DNA of 64,000 nt from Lithospermum erythrorhizon (GCA_019722365.1 JADFUC010000935.1:62001-126000), one strand, 5' to 3'; shown: positions 50,216 through 61,796, counted from the stretch's first letter. Translations and numbers: made by a program. The notes: a model not told the origin generated them from the letters alone.

Positions 50216-52489
50216 TAATGATCAAATCAATTTTTGGATTTGTTTAATAGAATAGTTTTTTAAAATCGATGATTGATATTCATTTATAAGCGTAGAATTA
50301 CTACAATTATAATTAGATGAAGTCATATAAATCAAAATAAATTGAAGTTCATCCCAATAAATAACTAATCGGATTATAGATACATTATATTAATCGAAAT
50401 CATCTAAAAGAAAATACGATACATATAATTGTAATCTAACATATTGATCAGTGCAGCTCTTATGCCGATGCCGAATATGCTTGATGGTTGGGGCATCTTT
50501 GTACGAAATAATCGGCCCCGGCCAAGCTTTGCTTTGTAAAGTATCAGTTGCGTAGTGGGATAAATTACATTCCATAAAGTATGTTTCCATTGGATGAAGA
50601 AATCGAAGAAAAAATATCAATCTTATTAAAGAAAGGAGAAAAAAATATTACACAAAATGTGTAAAGAGAATTAAAAATAAAATAAAAAAAGGTAAGAATA
50701 ATCACCAAAATGGTAATTATCCTACCCTAAAAAATTATTTTGAAGAATATGAAGGTTAGGGAACGGAGGCTAGGGAACATTGAGATGGAGGCCAGGGAAC
50801 ATTGAGAAGGCAAAGTAATGAAATTGTAAATGACTAGAAAATCAATTAAAAGGAAATGAATGGGGTTATAAATTTATATAGTATGATTTGAAAGTTATTT
50901 AAAGTTATAAATCATCAGAGCTTTTGGATCAATCGATATTTAGCTATTGAACTAGGTGTGAAAGAAAAAAAAAAAGGGTTAACTTCGTAAGGGGTGTTTG
51001 TTAAATTCAATAAATATTTAAACTTAATTAATTAAGTACTTAATTTATTAAGCTTGTTTGTTAATGAATTATTTTAATTAACAATAAATTAAGTACTTAT
51101 CAAAATCCTTAAGAAAAAATTAAGTTAAAATTCTAGTTTATTTTTTTTTTTGTTTAATCGAATAATCACCATGATTACTCATAACTACCACGATTAATAC
51201 TGAAAGAAAGCTTGATATCTTATAAACTGCTTCGCGCTACATTATTATTGATTTATCACGGGTTAATAATTTGTATCTCTTTTTCTTTTCAATTTATAAT
51301 ACTTTCGGATGTGTTATTTTTTAATTTAATTCTTTGTATTTTATTCAAAGTATTGTATTGTTAATATGAAGAGTCAATTATTTTGTCGTTATTTTGTTAA
51401 TTCTTTATATTTCTAATTTAATTCTTTGTATTGTATTGATGTATTGTCTTTGTGTTATCTTTCGGTTGTTATCTACGTTAACTAGAGAGCCAAGAGAGTG
51501 GTTGACTTTTTCGCGTGTTTTCTTGGTGGGTATTTGTCGTATTAGCATTTGTGTAATTGAAATGGCGTTGATTGAGTTCGATTTGGTGTCTTATATGTTG
51601 TGATTATATTAGGTGACTTCTAATTTAGGTAAATTAGATAAATAAGTTGGTTAGCTACTTATATTTTAATATTTATTTAATCAAATTATTATATTTATTC
51701 TACTATTTATAATCTAATTAATAAGATTTATTATTTAATTATCTATTATAGTATTATTTATTTAATATGATTAAATTATATAGAAGTAAATGAATTAAGG
51801 TAAGGCCAAAAAGTTGTCAGCTTATTTCCCGATTTAGATCTTTTCTTTGAGCTGTTATCAAATCACCAAATATTTCGTTATTCGATTCGGTCATGGAGTG
51901 AGTCGGTTCGGTCGTTCGGTTTGGGCTCGGTTCGATTTTAGTTTAGCAAGCATCAATGAATTTGTAAAACATCATATTTAAGTGAGAAAGCAACACTCTT
52001 GTGGAAATATTGTCTACCTACCTTGGCCCCTCGCCCCCTCTCCCCTATCCGCATGCAGATGGTTGGTGAACCCATGCGATTGAATTAGCGCCATTACTCA
52101 ATCAAAGGAATCATATCATCTTCTTATTATATATTGGCACAATTATTATATTCATTAATCACCATCTACCAATAAAATACGTGCATGCGAAATAAAAACA
52201 ATTGGCATGCAGACAACAATAACACCAAAATAATTTTAATTTGTGTGCACATGAATTTCATACTATATTATACTTCCAAATGGTTGATTTAATTAAATCG
52301 CGTCGCCGAGTAAAACAACAATGCTAGAAACATGATGGACTAATTTCAAAATAGTAAGAACTCACAAATTAAGAATAGAATACATTATTGGGTTTAAAAA
52401 GTAAACACTTGGTACTAACAAACCTTAACAAGCTACAACGTAACATATTATTGATACTACTAAAAGAGATGTGTGTTGTATGTGATATA
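50216..52489. other. Intergenic spacer with small repeats
   Basis: No gene is supported. It contains a 22-bp tandem pair (50765-50808), a 22-base match to the SAC51-like gene leader (50805-50826), a 16-bp perfect inverted repeat (51034-51049 with 51083-51098) and a GGTTCGGTCG-rich stretch near 51890-51950. A minus frame at 50390-50620 is unrecognised. Confidence 0.5.
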
Positions 52490-55400
52490 GCCACACATTC
52501 TGGCGTGATTTTATTGTTATAATTATAAAATATAACGTAAAATTGGATAAAACATTCTGGCGTGATTTTATTATTATAATTATAAAAGGTAACATAAAAT
52601 TATAGTAGAAAAAACAAAATAAATCGAATAAATATCTTTTTATATATTTTTAAAGAGTGTCGATTTTACCGTAAGATCGTCTACCTCACTCTTCGTACCT
52701 CATTTCGGCGCATCCTGGTGTATCTTATATATTATGGAGATCGTGTGTAGTTATCTTGAGCAATTTCCAAATAGCAGCTGATATAACGTATTATAAAGGA
52801 GGTAGAGAATCTTAGCATAAATTCCTAAAACTATGAAATCATAAAATACGAAAATATTCTCTACATATTTAAAATTTATTATCTAAAAATTGATTTAATA
52901 AATACTTAAATCGTGAAAATTTATAAATGCTTGTCTTTTTATTTGTTAATTAAAGTTTAATATCTTAGTCATGTCATCTTTATCGAATAATTTACTCTCT
53001 ATTTTTGGTTCTTGTTGTTTACTATTTTTATTATTTGTTGAGTCGACATATATTTTCTTAGTGTACCATTCTATTTTTAATTATATATAGTTATTCCTTT
53101 CATACTAGTTTCAAATTAATAATTTATTGACTAAAATATTAAGCAAGCTAATGTTAATCTTTGATATATTCTCTAACAATTTTATTGCCTAAATTAAAAA
53201 CTATTATGCGTGGTTAAAAAAAGCAGCGCTTCAGATAAATGTGGAGTTTAAGTTTTCATAATGATTTTATATTTGTCAAAGTATTAGTCTTCTGATTATG
53301 TCTTCAAATATGAATTGCTTTAAGCTTTGTCTATTATGTATGCGGTATTTTGGATGTATTGTTTTTACGCTTTTGATAGTTTTTGGTTTAGTAGTTACCT
53401 GCTATTATTTTCAATTTATTTTATCTTGTTATATTTCTCTCCTAATATTCAATATATGGGTAAAACAAATATACAATGTAAGCTAATGTGATATCTAGTG
53501 AAAATTCAATAGTGTAAAACTTATAATACATATCTAACTTGTATGTATATTACTAACTGAGTATCCACATAATTGTTTGAAATATAAGAAATTAAAACAA
53601 GGATTCTCTCAAAATTATACATATATAGCATATAATATGAAAACTTTATATGTAATAATTGATATTATCTGTATTATTTAATTTTAATAAAAATGAAAAA
53701 ATCTATCCCTAGTTTAGAAGATAGTACCTATTAATAGTTTTATAAAAATATACAAGATGAAATATGTATAAAATCTATACTATATATAATGTCGCGAGGG
53801 GTGGATTGGTTGTTACAAAGTGAAGCCAAATTAATGTATTTCTATTTTACCCTTCTAATAGAATTTTTTTTTATTTTAATTTTAAAGCTAGTAAGCTTAT
53901 TCGTGGTGTGTAGCTATGAAGATAAATTCTCAGCCAAACTCTTCTTATAAATATTATCTCACTAAGTAATCTTTCTAGTAATTATCGGCAGAGAGAAAAT
54001 AAAAGTTGTTTCGTAGTCGGCTGTCTTTATTTTTTATACATGGTAACTTCATCTTATTTTTTTTAGGGTTTTTTTTTTAAATTTTTTTTTTTCATTATAA
54101 TTTTATTATAAAAATAATAAAATAATTTGCAGAACAAAGCGTACACATATAACTAGTATAATTAAATTATTATAAAGTAACACAAAACAAATGCTTATTT
54201 CATATAGGAATACTAGAACAATTATGATAATCTAAGACATTTGTATATATTCACCATCTATCTTTCATAATCCTTTATATAGGGCCAGATTTTATAAAAT
54301 ATAAATCTCTTTTTTATTATGTATTTTACCAAATTAGGTAAGAAAAAGTGGAAGAAAAATTATGTTTGTGAGATAAATTAGGAATTTTCTTAAATTTTAT
54401 GCAAAAGTAAATGATCATTAGAAAAGGATGAAGATACGTTATTATCTAGTAAAGGCAGGTTATGATAAATACAAGTAAATTAATGTTTCCTATTTTTTGA
54501 AATCTAACTAAATAACATATAAAAAAATTCAACCATTTAAATATAAAAGGTTAATTGATTTTTTTTTTTTTAATAGTTAAAATTATTTAAAAGTCAGCCA
54601 ATCAAAATTTAAAAGCTTATAAATCTTTAAATTTAACGTCAGTATTCGGCTAAAAGATCGTTCATTTTCTTGTTTAATAATCGAAATTATTTAAAAGCTG
54701 TTGTAAAGCAAAAATTATGAAATATGTCTGGCGCCGATCTACAAATGTTCATGGATTTTCTTTTCAATAATTAAATTAAAAATTCAACCACAAAATTCAA
54801 AATTTATAAATACTAAATATGGCGTGGATTACTACAAAAGATCGTTGATTTTCTTTTCAATAGTTATAATTATTTAAACTCCACCAACAAAATTGATAGC
54901 TTTATGATTATTAACTAATATATTATATACTGCATTCTGCTGCGTCTTTTAAGAAATTTTTGATAGTCAAAATTGACAAATTGTATTAGAAAGATTGTCT
55001 AGATTATTTTTTTAATAATCAAATTAATAAACTTTGTCATCCTAATTTATATACATAACATTGATTTGAATAAAAAATTATAATATTTTTTTTATAAATT
55101 ACGTTAAATATATTAATACTTTAAATATTTTTCATCATATATTAACAAAAAATTTCATCGTATTTTTAACCCAAAAAATTCTTAACATAATAATTTTAAT
55201 TATTCAAGTTAAAATAATATATTAGTTTTTGTATCAGCTTAATAATTTTATTAAGTAGAGTCACTATAATAATTTTATCACAGTATCTGACTTGTAATAG
55301 AATCGCACAATAAAATAATTACATTCATGCAAAATCCTATATTATAAGATTTATGTTATAGTGCTTTATTTTAATTAAAATTGATCGAAATACAATTATC

Positions 55401-55510
55401 TGCTTCGTTAGGATATTTTAATGTTGATCGCTGAAAAAATGAAACAATATTAAGACAAGCAGTATTTATATATATATATATAGATAGATAGATAGATAGA
55501 TAGATAAATA
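52490..55510 (-). repeat. AT-rich Helitron-like repeat H, copy 2, inverted
   Basis: The reverse complement is collinear with 2690-9435, minus the LTR inserted there. The head near 55380-55500 has the (TA)n, CTTGTCTTAA and ATAATTGTATTTCGAT blocks; 54545-54990 carries about four of the 90-110-bp units; 52490-53770 matches 8165-9435. A GATA microsatellite at about 55482-55505 abuts the head. It is interrupted by a Helitron at 53775-54156. No coding. Confidence 0.7.
53775..54156 (+). mobile_element. Non-autonomous Helitron, 382 bp, with known empty site
   Basis: It starts TCTATACTATATATAATG and ends AACTAG, inserted between A (53774) and T (54157), the Helitron rule of 5'-TC, CTAG-3' and A/T host dinucleotide without target duplication. 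The related repeat copy at 8140-8185 reads straight through the joined flanks (AATTTAATTATATTTTATA), giving the unoccupied site. A GC-rich 3' hairpin is not obvious. Confidence 0.85.
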
Positions 55511-56228
55511 AGCTTACATATAAATGGTACTTTCCAAGTTCAAGAGCAAAAGACTGTATAAGAAGTCGAAGGGGCATCAACAGTTCAAAATATCTTCCAC
55601 AAGAAAAGACACAAGTATACAAAAGTGTGTATTCAAAAGAGGCATGAAAAGGGGAATTTGCAAGTGAAGATTGGGACCCAAAATGACCAACAAGAAGCAC
55701 TAGCTCTCCTTTACATGGACCTACACAAATGGAAACAAAACATCTTCAGATTAAGATAGCTAACTTAATCCCCATGCGGCAATTGCATTACCACCTTGGA
55801 ATCATTTTTTTTTTTTTCTCTTATGCTTCAAAATATGAACTCATGATTCACCACTACCCTTCTTTCATGGAATCTTGACCTTAGAGTTTACAACCACCCC
55901 CTTATCTCAAAATATGAGACAAACAAAGGCATGCCACCAGCTAGCAATTTCTGGATCAATGATTAAAAGAAAGACTTCAAACAAGAGCTTTCAAGACAGC
56001 TACTTATTCTCAACTTGTGGTTCTCAGTTTTTTTTAATGATGATGGACACATCTTATCGCTACTGCAAAAACCCCACAACTGCACCACTCTGAAAGCCAC
56101 ACGATACTTATTCTGCATATTCAGCTACCCATCAAGAGATACTTGAAGGACTAGTGATATATTAAAAAGCATAAACAATCAATAAATAGTTCATGACTAT
56201 TATTACTGCTGACCGGAAGCATAGGGAC
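55511..56228 (-). other. 3' flank / probable 3' UTR of the SAC51-like gene
   Basis: Mostly unique sequence downstream of the stop codon. The proximal few hundred bases are richer in C and G than the surrounding spacer and probably form the 3' UTR. I could not place the poly(A) site. No other gene is seen. Confidence 0.4.
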
Positions 56229-57317
56229 CTAGAGTGCGTCAAATCCTAAATCCTTGGCTTTAGCTTTCAAGGATTTCAAGTAGCTGATTGCTTCATCAAT
56301 GATGTCCATTGTGTCTTTTCCTTCCCCATCTGGAATTACGTTTTGGAGGATGCGGATGGCATCATGGATATTTTCTTTCCGGGATCTTTCCTTGCCAGAG
56401 AAGGATTCTAATCCTTTTGAAAATTGACAACCACTATTGCCCCAACAAGATTCAGCATCGCCTTCTGAGTCAGAGCGTGAAGTACATTTGAATGAGCTTG
56501 CAGTGTCAACAAGTTCAGCCTCCATTATTGCTGGTGAAAGGTAACCTCCATGCAACAGTTTCCTTCTTTTAGTAGTCCCAGCACAACTGGCTACATCTTC
56601 ACCTTCTGTATCGAAGGAACATTGCACCCTGTGAGCAGCCATAGTACTAGGTGAATGACCAGTGCTTGTTTCCTCTTTATCCTCTAAGTAATCATCATCA
56701 GAGTAGAGTAAAGCATTCAGTTCCTCAGTGTCTTCATGTATGTCACTTTCAACACCATCATTTTGGTGTTCATCCAATTCATCTGCAAGAAACGGCTCCA
56801 AAGGTGAAACTGTATCTCCTTTAGCAACAGCCCCATCCTTTAGCCAATTACAGTTAGCAGGAATCTCTTGATTCCAGGAATTCAAAGGTGGTGTGGGAGC
56901 ACCAATCCCACAGCAGCTATAAAGCAAAGTAGTCTGATCACCGGATTTATCGAAAACAAGAAACTGTTTCTGACCAGTGCCTAAAGTCAAGTTTTCATGT
57001 CCTTTATTTTTCACAATGGTCAAAGTGGGAAGCCTTTTCTCTTTAGGCACAGAACTCAGGACAGGACCAAAAGCTTGACGAAAGCGAGGCAAGCAATGGA
57101 ACCAATTGCCAGTATCAGCAGGCAGGCTTTTCCTCAATTGTGATTTTCCAGTAGACACAGATGAGGGAGATGGTCCATTTGGAGAAACCTCATAATAGTA
57201 TGGCTTCATATAAGCAGGAATACTATTAGGATGCCCAACACAGATTTGAGCCCCTATTGAACACACACTAGGTGATAGATGATCCAGATTCTGGAACCCA
57301 TACAGGCTCTCTTCCAT
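56229..57317 (-). CDS. SAC51-like: SAC51/SACL-type atypical bHLH transcription factor
   Basis: One uninterrupted coding exon of 362 residues, starting MEESLYGFQNL. Residues 30-130 hold the family's N-terminal region (PAYMKPYYYE, WFHCLPRFRQAFGPVL), followed by an acidic stretch (ELNALLYSDDDYLEDKEE) and SFDTEGEDV...TKRRKLLHGG. The C-terminal 55 residues form a helix-loop-helix (IHDAIRILQNVIP, IIDEAISYLKSLK). The basic segment (KERSRKENIHDAI) lacks the His-Glu-Arg contacts of DNA-binding bHLHs. In Arabidopsis, SAC51 proteins act in the thermospermine pathway limiting xylem differentiation; the same role here is inference. Translation is probably controlled by the uORF 232 bases upstream, with a leader intron (57427-57337) just before the start codon. 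Confidence 0.95.
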   Translation of the reverse strand: MEESLYGFQNLDHLSPSVCSIGAQICVGHPNSIPAYMKPYYYEVSPNGPSPSSVSTGKSQLRKSLPADTGNWFHCLPRFRQAFGPVLSSVPKEKRLPTLTIVKNKGHENLTLGTGQKQFLVFDKSGDQTTLLYSCCGIGAPTPPLNSWNQEIPANCNWLKDGAVAKGDTVSPLEPFLADELDEHQNDGVESDIHEDTEELNALLYSDDDYLEDKEETSTGHSPSTMAAHRVQCSFDTEGEDVASCAGTTKRRKLLHGGYLSPAIMEAELVDTASSFKCTSRSDSEGDAESCWGNSGCQFSKGLESFSGKERSRKENIHDAIRILQNVIPDGEGKDTMDIIDEAISYLKSLKAKAKDLGFDAL

Positions 57318-57336
57318 TCACCCACTTTAATCTCAC

Positions 57337-57427
57337 CTACAAATGTCAGCATATACAGAATAATCAGTATTGATAGAATAATCACTTTACTCTCACTAGA
57401 AGAAATCTAATAAGCCAGAAAACATAC
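57337..57427 (-). other. Leader intron next to the SAC51-like start codon
   Basis: Donor CTG|GTATGT at 57427 and acceptor TTTGTAG|GTGAG at 57337 give a 91-bp intron ending about 19 bases before the ATG. Both sites match plant consensus. RNA evidence is not available. Confidence 0.65.
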
Positions 57428-57548
57428 CAGTTAATAGAAGCGAATTACCACAAATTGCTGAAAATTTGTTGTCTTCGAGAAATAAAAGAAAAAACTAAAA
57501 TATCCTAGTTTTACTTGAATGCAGAACAAGAGAGTGCAACTGATTAAT

Positions 57549-57833
57549 CTACGTCACGGGCTTAAGTAATTGTCGAAAATATTCCGCCTGAAACCAAAAA
57601 AATAAAGTACCACTGATTAAAGAAGTCCCGAAAGTGAAAACTTGACTAAAAGGAAGTTGTCAAGGAAAAATCATAAACAGTAAGATCGACAAAATCAATG
57701 AAATAATCACCTGACAATCTTGGAGAGGTTGAAAGCATGCTATTACTCTGATAACTATGGCGGATGACCCAGCAATTCCATTTTCATGTTTCAATGTTCG
57801 GAATCTCGTCTGTCCAGCTGCTTGGCTTACCAT
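57549..57833 (-). CDS. Conserved-peptide uORF of the SAC51 family (spliced, 53 aa)
   Basis: Exon 57833-57711 encodes MVSQAAGQTRFRTLKHENGI ... CFQPLQDCQ (41 codons). Exon 57587-57549 encodes AEYFRQLLKPVT and a TAG stop. The intron (57710-57588) has GT and AG ends and does not change phase. The peptide is what I know as the leader peptide conserved across SAC51/SACL genes, which blocks main-ORF translation until thermospermine relieves it. In the genomic frame without splicing the ORF would read on into intron sequence, so splicing decides its C-terminus. The ATG at 57833 is the only ATG I see in the modelled leader. Start codons further 5' in this frame are non-ATG. Confidence 0.93.
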
Positions 57834-57891
57834 TACTAATTCTTTACCAACCCTTTTCACTCAACCAGAACACAATATCTTCACAAAGTAA

Positions 57892-59068
57892 CTAATAGAC
57901 AAGAAACTTGTTTATACTTAAAAGCAACTACACCAATCTTGCACTAGAAATGCTCAAAAGCCTCAACTCAGCAGAACAAGTATCTTCAAAGACAAAGTGG
58001 CCCAAATAAAGAATCTATATAGAAAAACTAAAATGCGGGAATAGACTACTAATCAACTTGGTCTTAAGTGAGCGATAGAAGAGAAGTAATTCAGCTTATC
58101 CTGAGAACGTAACAATGGATGATGATAAATCTTGAAGACCCCATGGATTGATATGAAAAAATATAGTATTTGGGAAAGGAAAAGTTTGAGTAATGAGCTC
58201 TTGTGGGAAATTTGGGGACTCTACAGAATCACACGGCAGAGCAAGTTCAAAGAGACGACTTTGCGAAAAACATCAACTGAGAGACTGTACCACCGCATGC
58301 TGTTCGTTACTCCACTTAAACGCCACAACCGGATAGATCCTTCAAACTTCGAAAACCTATCAATGTGATATTCAATAAATTAGAAGCATACCATATAAAA
58401 CAAATTAAAAGATTGTAGAAGTAACTTTATTAGGCATTAGTTGAACATGTTGCATTCAAATTTTGGAAGAAACCTATAGCATTAAAGATAAAGAACCCAG
58501 AAAAAAACTGATCTTCGAGAGGAAAATCCAATAAAATCATGGAATAAAGTCATTAAAAATGGTTTCTAGCAAACAAAATAAACCATAATCACAATTCCAA
58601 AAAGAAGCCAAATTTTTTTAGTTATGCTGTGTGAAATATTTAATCTAAACTTCATGTGTTAAAATGGTATATTGAGCAAAATTACTTTTTAATATTTTAA
58701 CACTAGAGTTGGATAGATTCTTGGTTCAAGCTCAAAACTACTCATCTTTTTTTTATAAAAAAAACTTGTGCTTAGCTACAATCAGAAAGCATAAAGCTTC
58801 ACATATATCATACCAATCTAGTTTAAATGCTTACTACTCAAATTCTAAGAATCTTTATTTGATAACCAGTTCACATTATATCACAGTTGGATAAACTAAA
58901 ATCCAGACAAATCTATAAATCTAATCTAAACAAACAACCAAACAACATAAGTAAACTATGCATGCAATAACTCATATAAAAATGAAGCAATAAAGATAAT
59001 TGGGTATTAAACAAAAACAAGAAAACACATTTCATGAGGCTAAACTAGTAAAGTGTTAAAGAACTTAC
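57892..59068 (-). other. Probable first leader intron of the SAC51-like gene
   Basis: Donor ATCT|GTAAGT at 59068 ends a C/T-rich first exon. A plausible acceptor is GTCTATTAG at 57892; another candidate lies near 57930. No ORF in this 1.2 kb shows coding features. Confidence 0.5.
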
Positions 59069-59203
59069 AGATGAAGAAGGCAAAGTAATGAAATTGCTTA
59101 ATGGATAAGAAGGCAATAAAAAAGAAGATTACAGAAGAAGTGAAGAGGTAGAAAGAGAGCAAAAAACAAAAACAAAGATGGGGGAGGTGGGTGAGTATAT
59201 AGA
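59069..59203 (-). promoter_or_regulatory. Core promoter and first exon of the SAC51-like gene
   Basis: The minus strand shows TATATAC at 59195-59201, about 30 bases upstream of a C/T-rich stretch that would start the transcript near 59165. Exon 1 (to 59069) holds no ATG, so the conserved uORF remains the first ORF in the mRNA model. Confidence 0.6.
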
Positions 59204-59409
59204 CAAATGCTTTTGTGGTGGAGGGCTTTGTTGTGTTTATGTTCTCATACGTGTCATCCCTTGCCCTCACATATTTAGAGGATAAATCGTAGATGTACCT
59301 TTAACTGATTGATTCATAATGTATGGAAGAGTTTGTGATATTACTATTTAACACTGCTTTTTATGATAAGCTTTTATACTGCTCATTATTATATATTGTA
59401 ATGCATTAT

Positions 59410-60130
59410 TAATAAGGGTGTAAATGAAGCCAAGTTGTGCTGGCTCAGCTGACATGGAGTTAGATTGAACGGGTTTGAATGTTAAACACATTCAACCTAA
59501 TGTCTCGGCTCTGCAAGTATTCACAGTTGGGCTGCGGTTTAAACAGGTTAAACCATGTTAATAATAATTTAACAAAAATTTAATACTTTATGTGTTCTAG
59601 GAGTTAGAAAACAAAAACACTTTAAACAATAAGGCTTGGTTTTAGTATATGTCGTGATTCATGATGTCAATTTAATGCAACCCGACGGATACACCTCGAC
59701 CCTCGCCCATTCTGCCGGCTTGCGTATTTTGAGTTTTAAGTCGGGTTACGGTTTCTCAACCTCAGACTGTCACTTGATATGGGTAAACCCTACCCATATA
59801 TATTTTGATAATAAATTATATTTTATTATTTATCTAATAAATACAATTTTGTTTATTCTTAGAGTAGTTCTTCAAAAGAAATTCATAATATTATTTTCAT
59901 GTAATTTTTCATAATTAATTAAAAATAATTTATGTTCAAAATTTTAACTCGAAAAAATGACATTTAAAATGAATTGGAAAGAGGATCGAGTAAAATCAAT
60001 TATCCATCGGGTCCTCTGAGTTAGGATCGGATGGGACGGGTTTATATGTTCAACAGTCGGGTTAGATTTCGGATTGTAAAACTAAAAATCGGGTCTGGTA
60101 TCGGGATATCTAAAACCCAACCCGTTGCCA
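59410..60130. mobile_element. Possible hAT-like non-autonomous repeat
   Basis: The left end GGGTGTAAATGAAGCC and the right end with AAAACCCAACCCG, plus repeated CGGGTT/AACCCG words inside (59680-59770, 60040-60125), are typical of hAT-type MITEs near plant genes. I could not define an 8-bp target duplication. Two such elements may lie side by side. Confidence 0.35.
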
Positions 60131-61306
60131 TTGTGACTTAAAATCCTCAAACTAATCGCACATTAACTCCTACCCAACAAACTCCTACCCAACAAATGAT
60201 ATTTGTACAAATTCCTGAAAATCATAGGATATTGATGAGGCCCTTCAATTCTTTCCCTGGAAGAGAGGAGTAGTGCCATGGAGTATTATAATTTTCATTG
60301 ATGTGATTTACAGTTGTGTTTGAACCCGAAAACAAGGGAAAGAGACTGGTTTTGGTCACGCTTAAATATTTCATTAAGATCATATTCAATACTCCATTAC
60401 TAGTATTGATGATTATACTCTACTTTTTGAACTTTACCCTTTATCCTCTTTATTTTATATCCCTCTATGGTCTTCATTTCTAATGCTACTTTTTGTTGCA
60501 AAGAGCTGGTGCGGTGAATACGAAATTATATCCGAACGTGCACACTTTGATCCACTTTTACTTTTTTTCCCTTTAACTCACGAATCCTAGTGCTGAATTT
60601 ATATTATGCCTCTTTTGGTAATTTATGTGATTAGCTAGACATTTAATCAACTGACCATGGTAATTGGTTAATTAATTTTAGGAGACTTCAACCATTATTA
60701 GAGACTAGCTAACTCAACCTAATGCAATTAGAAAACCAGAACAACAAGAATCAAAGACACTCAAGGTACACACTTCAAATATTTTTATTTTTCTAGACGA
60801 GATTTAATCATAAACAAAAGCATAGTGAATTGCTTGCAAGCAAACTAGAATAACCAATAGTGAAATGATGAGTGACTATAAAAAGTGACACTATGTTATT
60901 CTGTTATGTCATATGTTATTAAAGAAAAACAAATTATCTTGAAGGACCATGAGTATATCACCTGAAACAAATCTTGTGTTCAGGTTAGAAAATCTACTGC
61001 TTCGCTTTCTTGTTATTTTAATTAAAGTCTATGTACTGCACAAATTATCCACTCGAAGTCTATAGTTTATTAATCTAAACACACAAACATAATCTTATAA
61101 ATTAAGCAATTAAATATTCAAAATGTCATGCCCCATTCATTGTTTGGAGTGAAGGGAACAGTAAACCACGCCCAATTGAGTTTCATCCATTTAATTTGTT
61201 CACAATCCCGTTGGGTTGACCTTTTGTGGCACTATCTAAAGACACTTACAATGTGTATAGATGAGACGTAAAGCAACGGATTCCTCCGCGCATGTATGTC
61301 TTAGTT
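60131..61306. other. Intergenic, no gene seen
   Basis: AT-rich spacer without a recognisable gene, repeat or long open frame. Confidence 0.6.
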
Positions 61307-61311
61307 CTTAT

Positions 61312-61745
61312 TGTTAGATTATTTAAATATAATTATATAATCTAATTAATGGTCCATATAATATGAAAAGACTAATTTTATTATTAAGAGTTTAATGTGA
61401 TGATTATTATACATTAAGGAATAGAATTAGTGGGCATAACTTCTAACCCTCTCTTCTCCCTCATGATTATCATTAAGGATGCAATAAGTTGATCATTAGT
61501 AGTATTAGACCTTTGAGTTCATTAGTACTACTATATAAAGGGGTATATGCATCACTTGTAAATCATCATCTAAAAAATACAAGAATAAAAAGTTTTATAA
61601 AAGTTGTATATAGTTTGGGGTTACCTGCTCATCCCTTATCACCCCAACTATGACGGATCAAGTTCTGCTCTGTATTATTATCCTATTAAAGTTTATATAT
61701 GATTAAGAGTGTAAATGATCCTAAAGTTGTAGTATCAGACTTACA
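61312..61745 (+). mobile_element. Copia-like solo LTR (434 bp) with CTTAT target duplication
   Basis: It runs TGTTAGATTATTTAAAT to AGACTTACA, flanked by CTTAT at 61307-61311 and 61746-61750. Inside are CTATATAAAGGGG (TATA, about 61531) and AATAAAAAG (about 61584), in the order expected for a plus-oriented LTR. No internal domain remains. Confidence 0.88.
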
Positions 61746-61796
61746 CTTATAGGCCGATAACGAAGTGTATGTTCTCAGAGGTTGTAAATTTTATTA

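Noticed and set aside
55371..55700. 109-codon minus-strand ORF
   Set aside because: It crosses the GATA microsatellite and the head of repeat H; its IYLSIYLSIY stretch is translated microsatellite.
57834..57860. N-terminal extension of the leader peptide (KRVGKELV)
   Set aside because: The only in-frame start there is GTG, which plants rarely use; the conserved peptide begins at the ATG at 57833.
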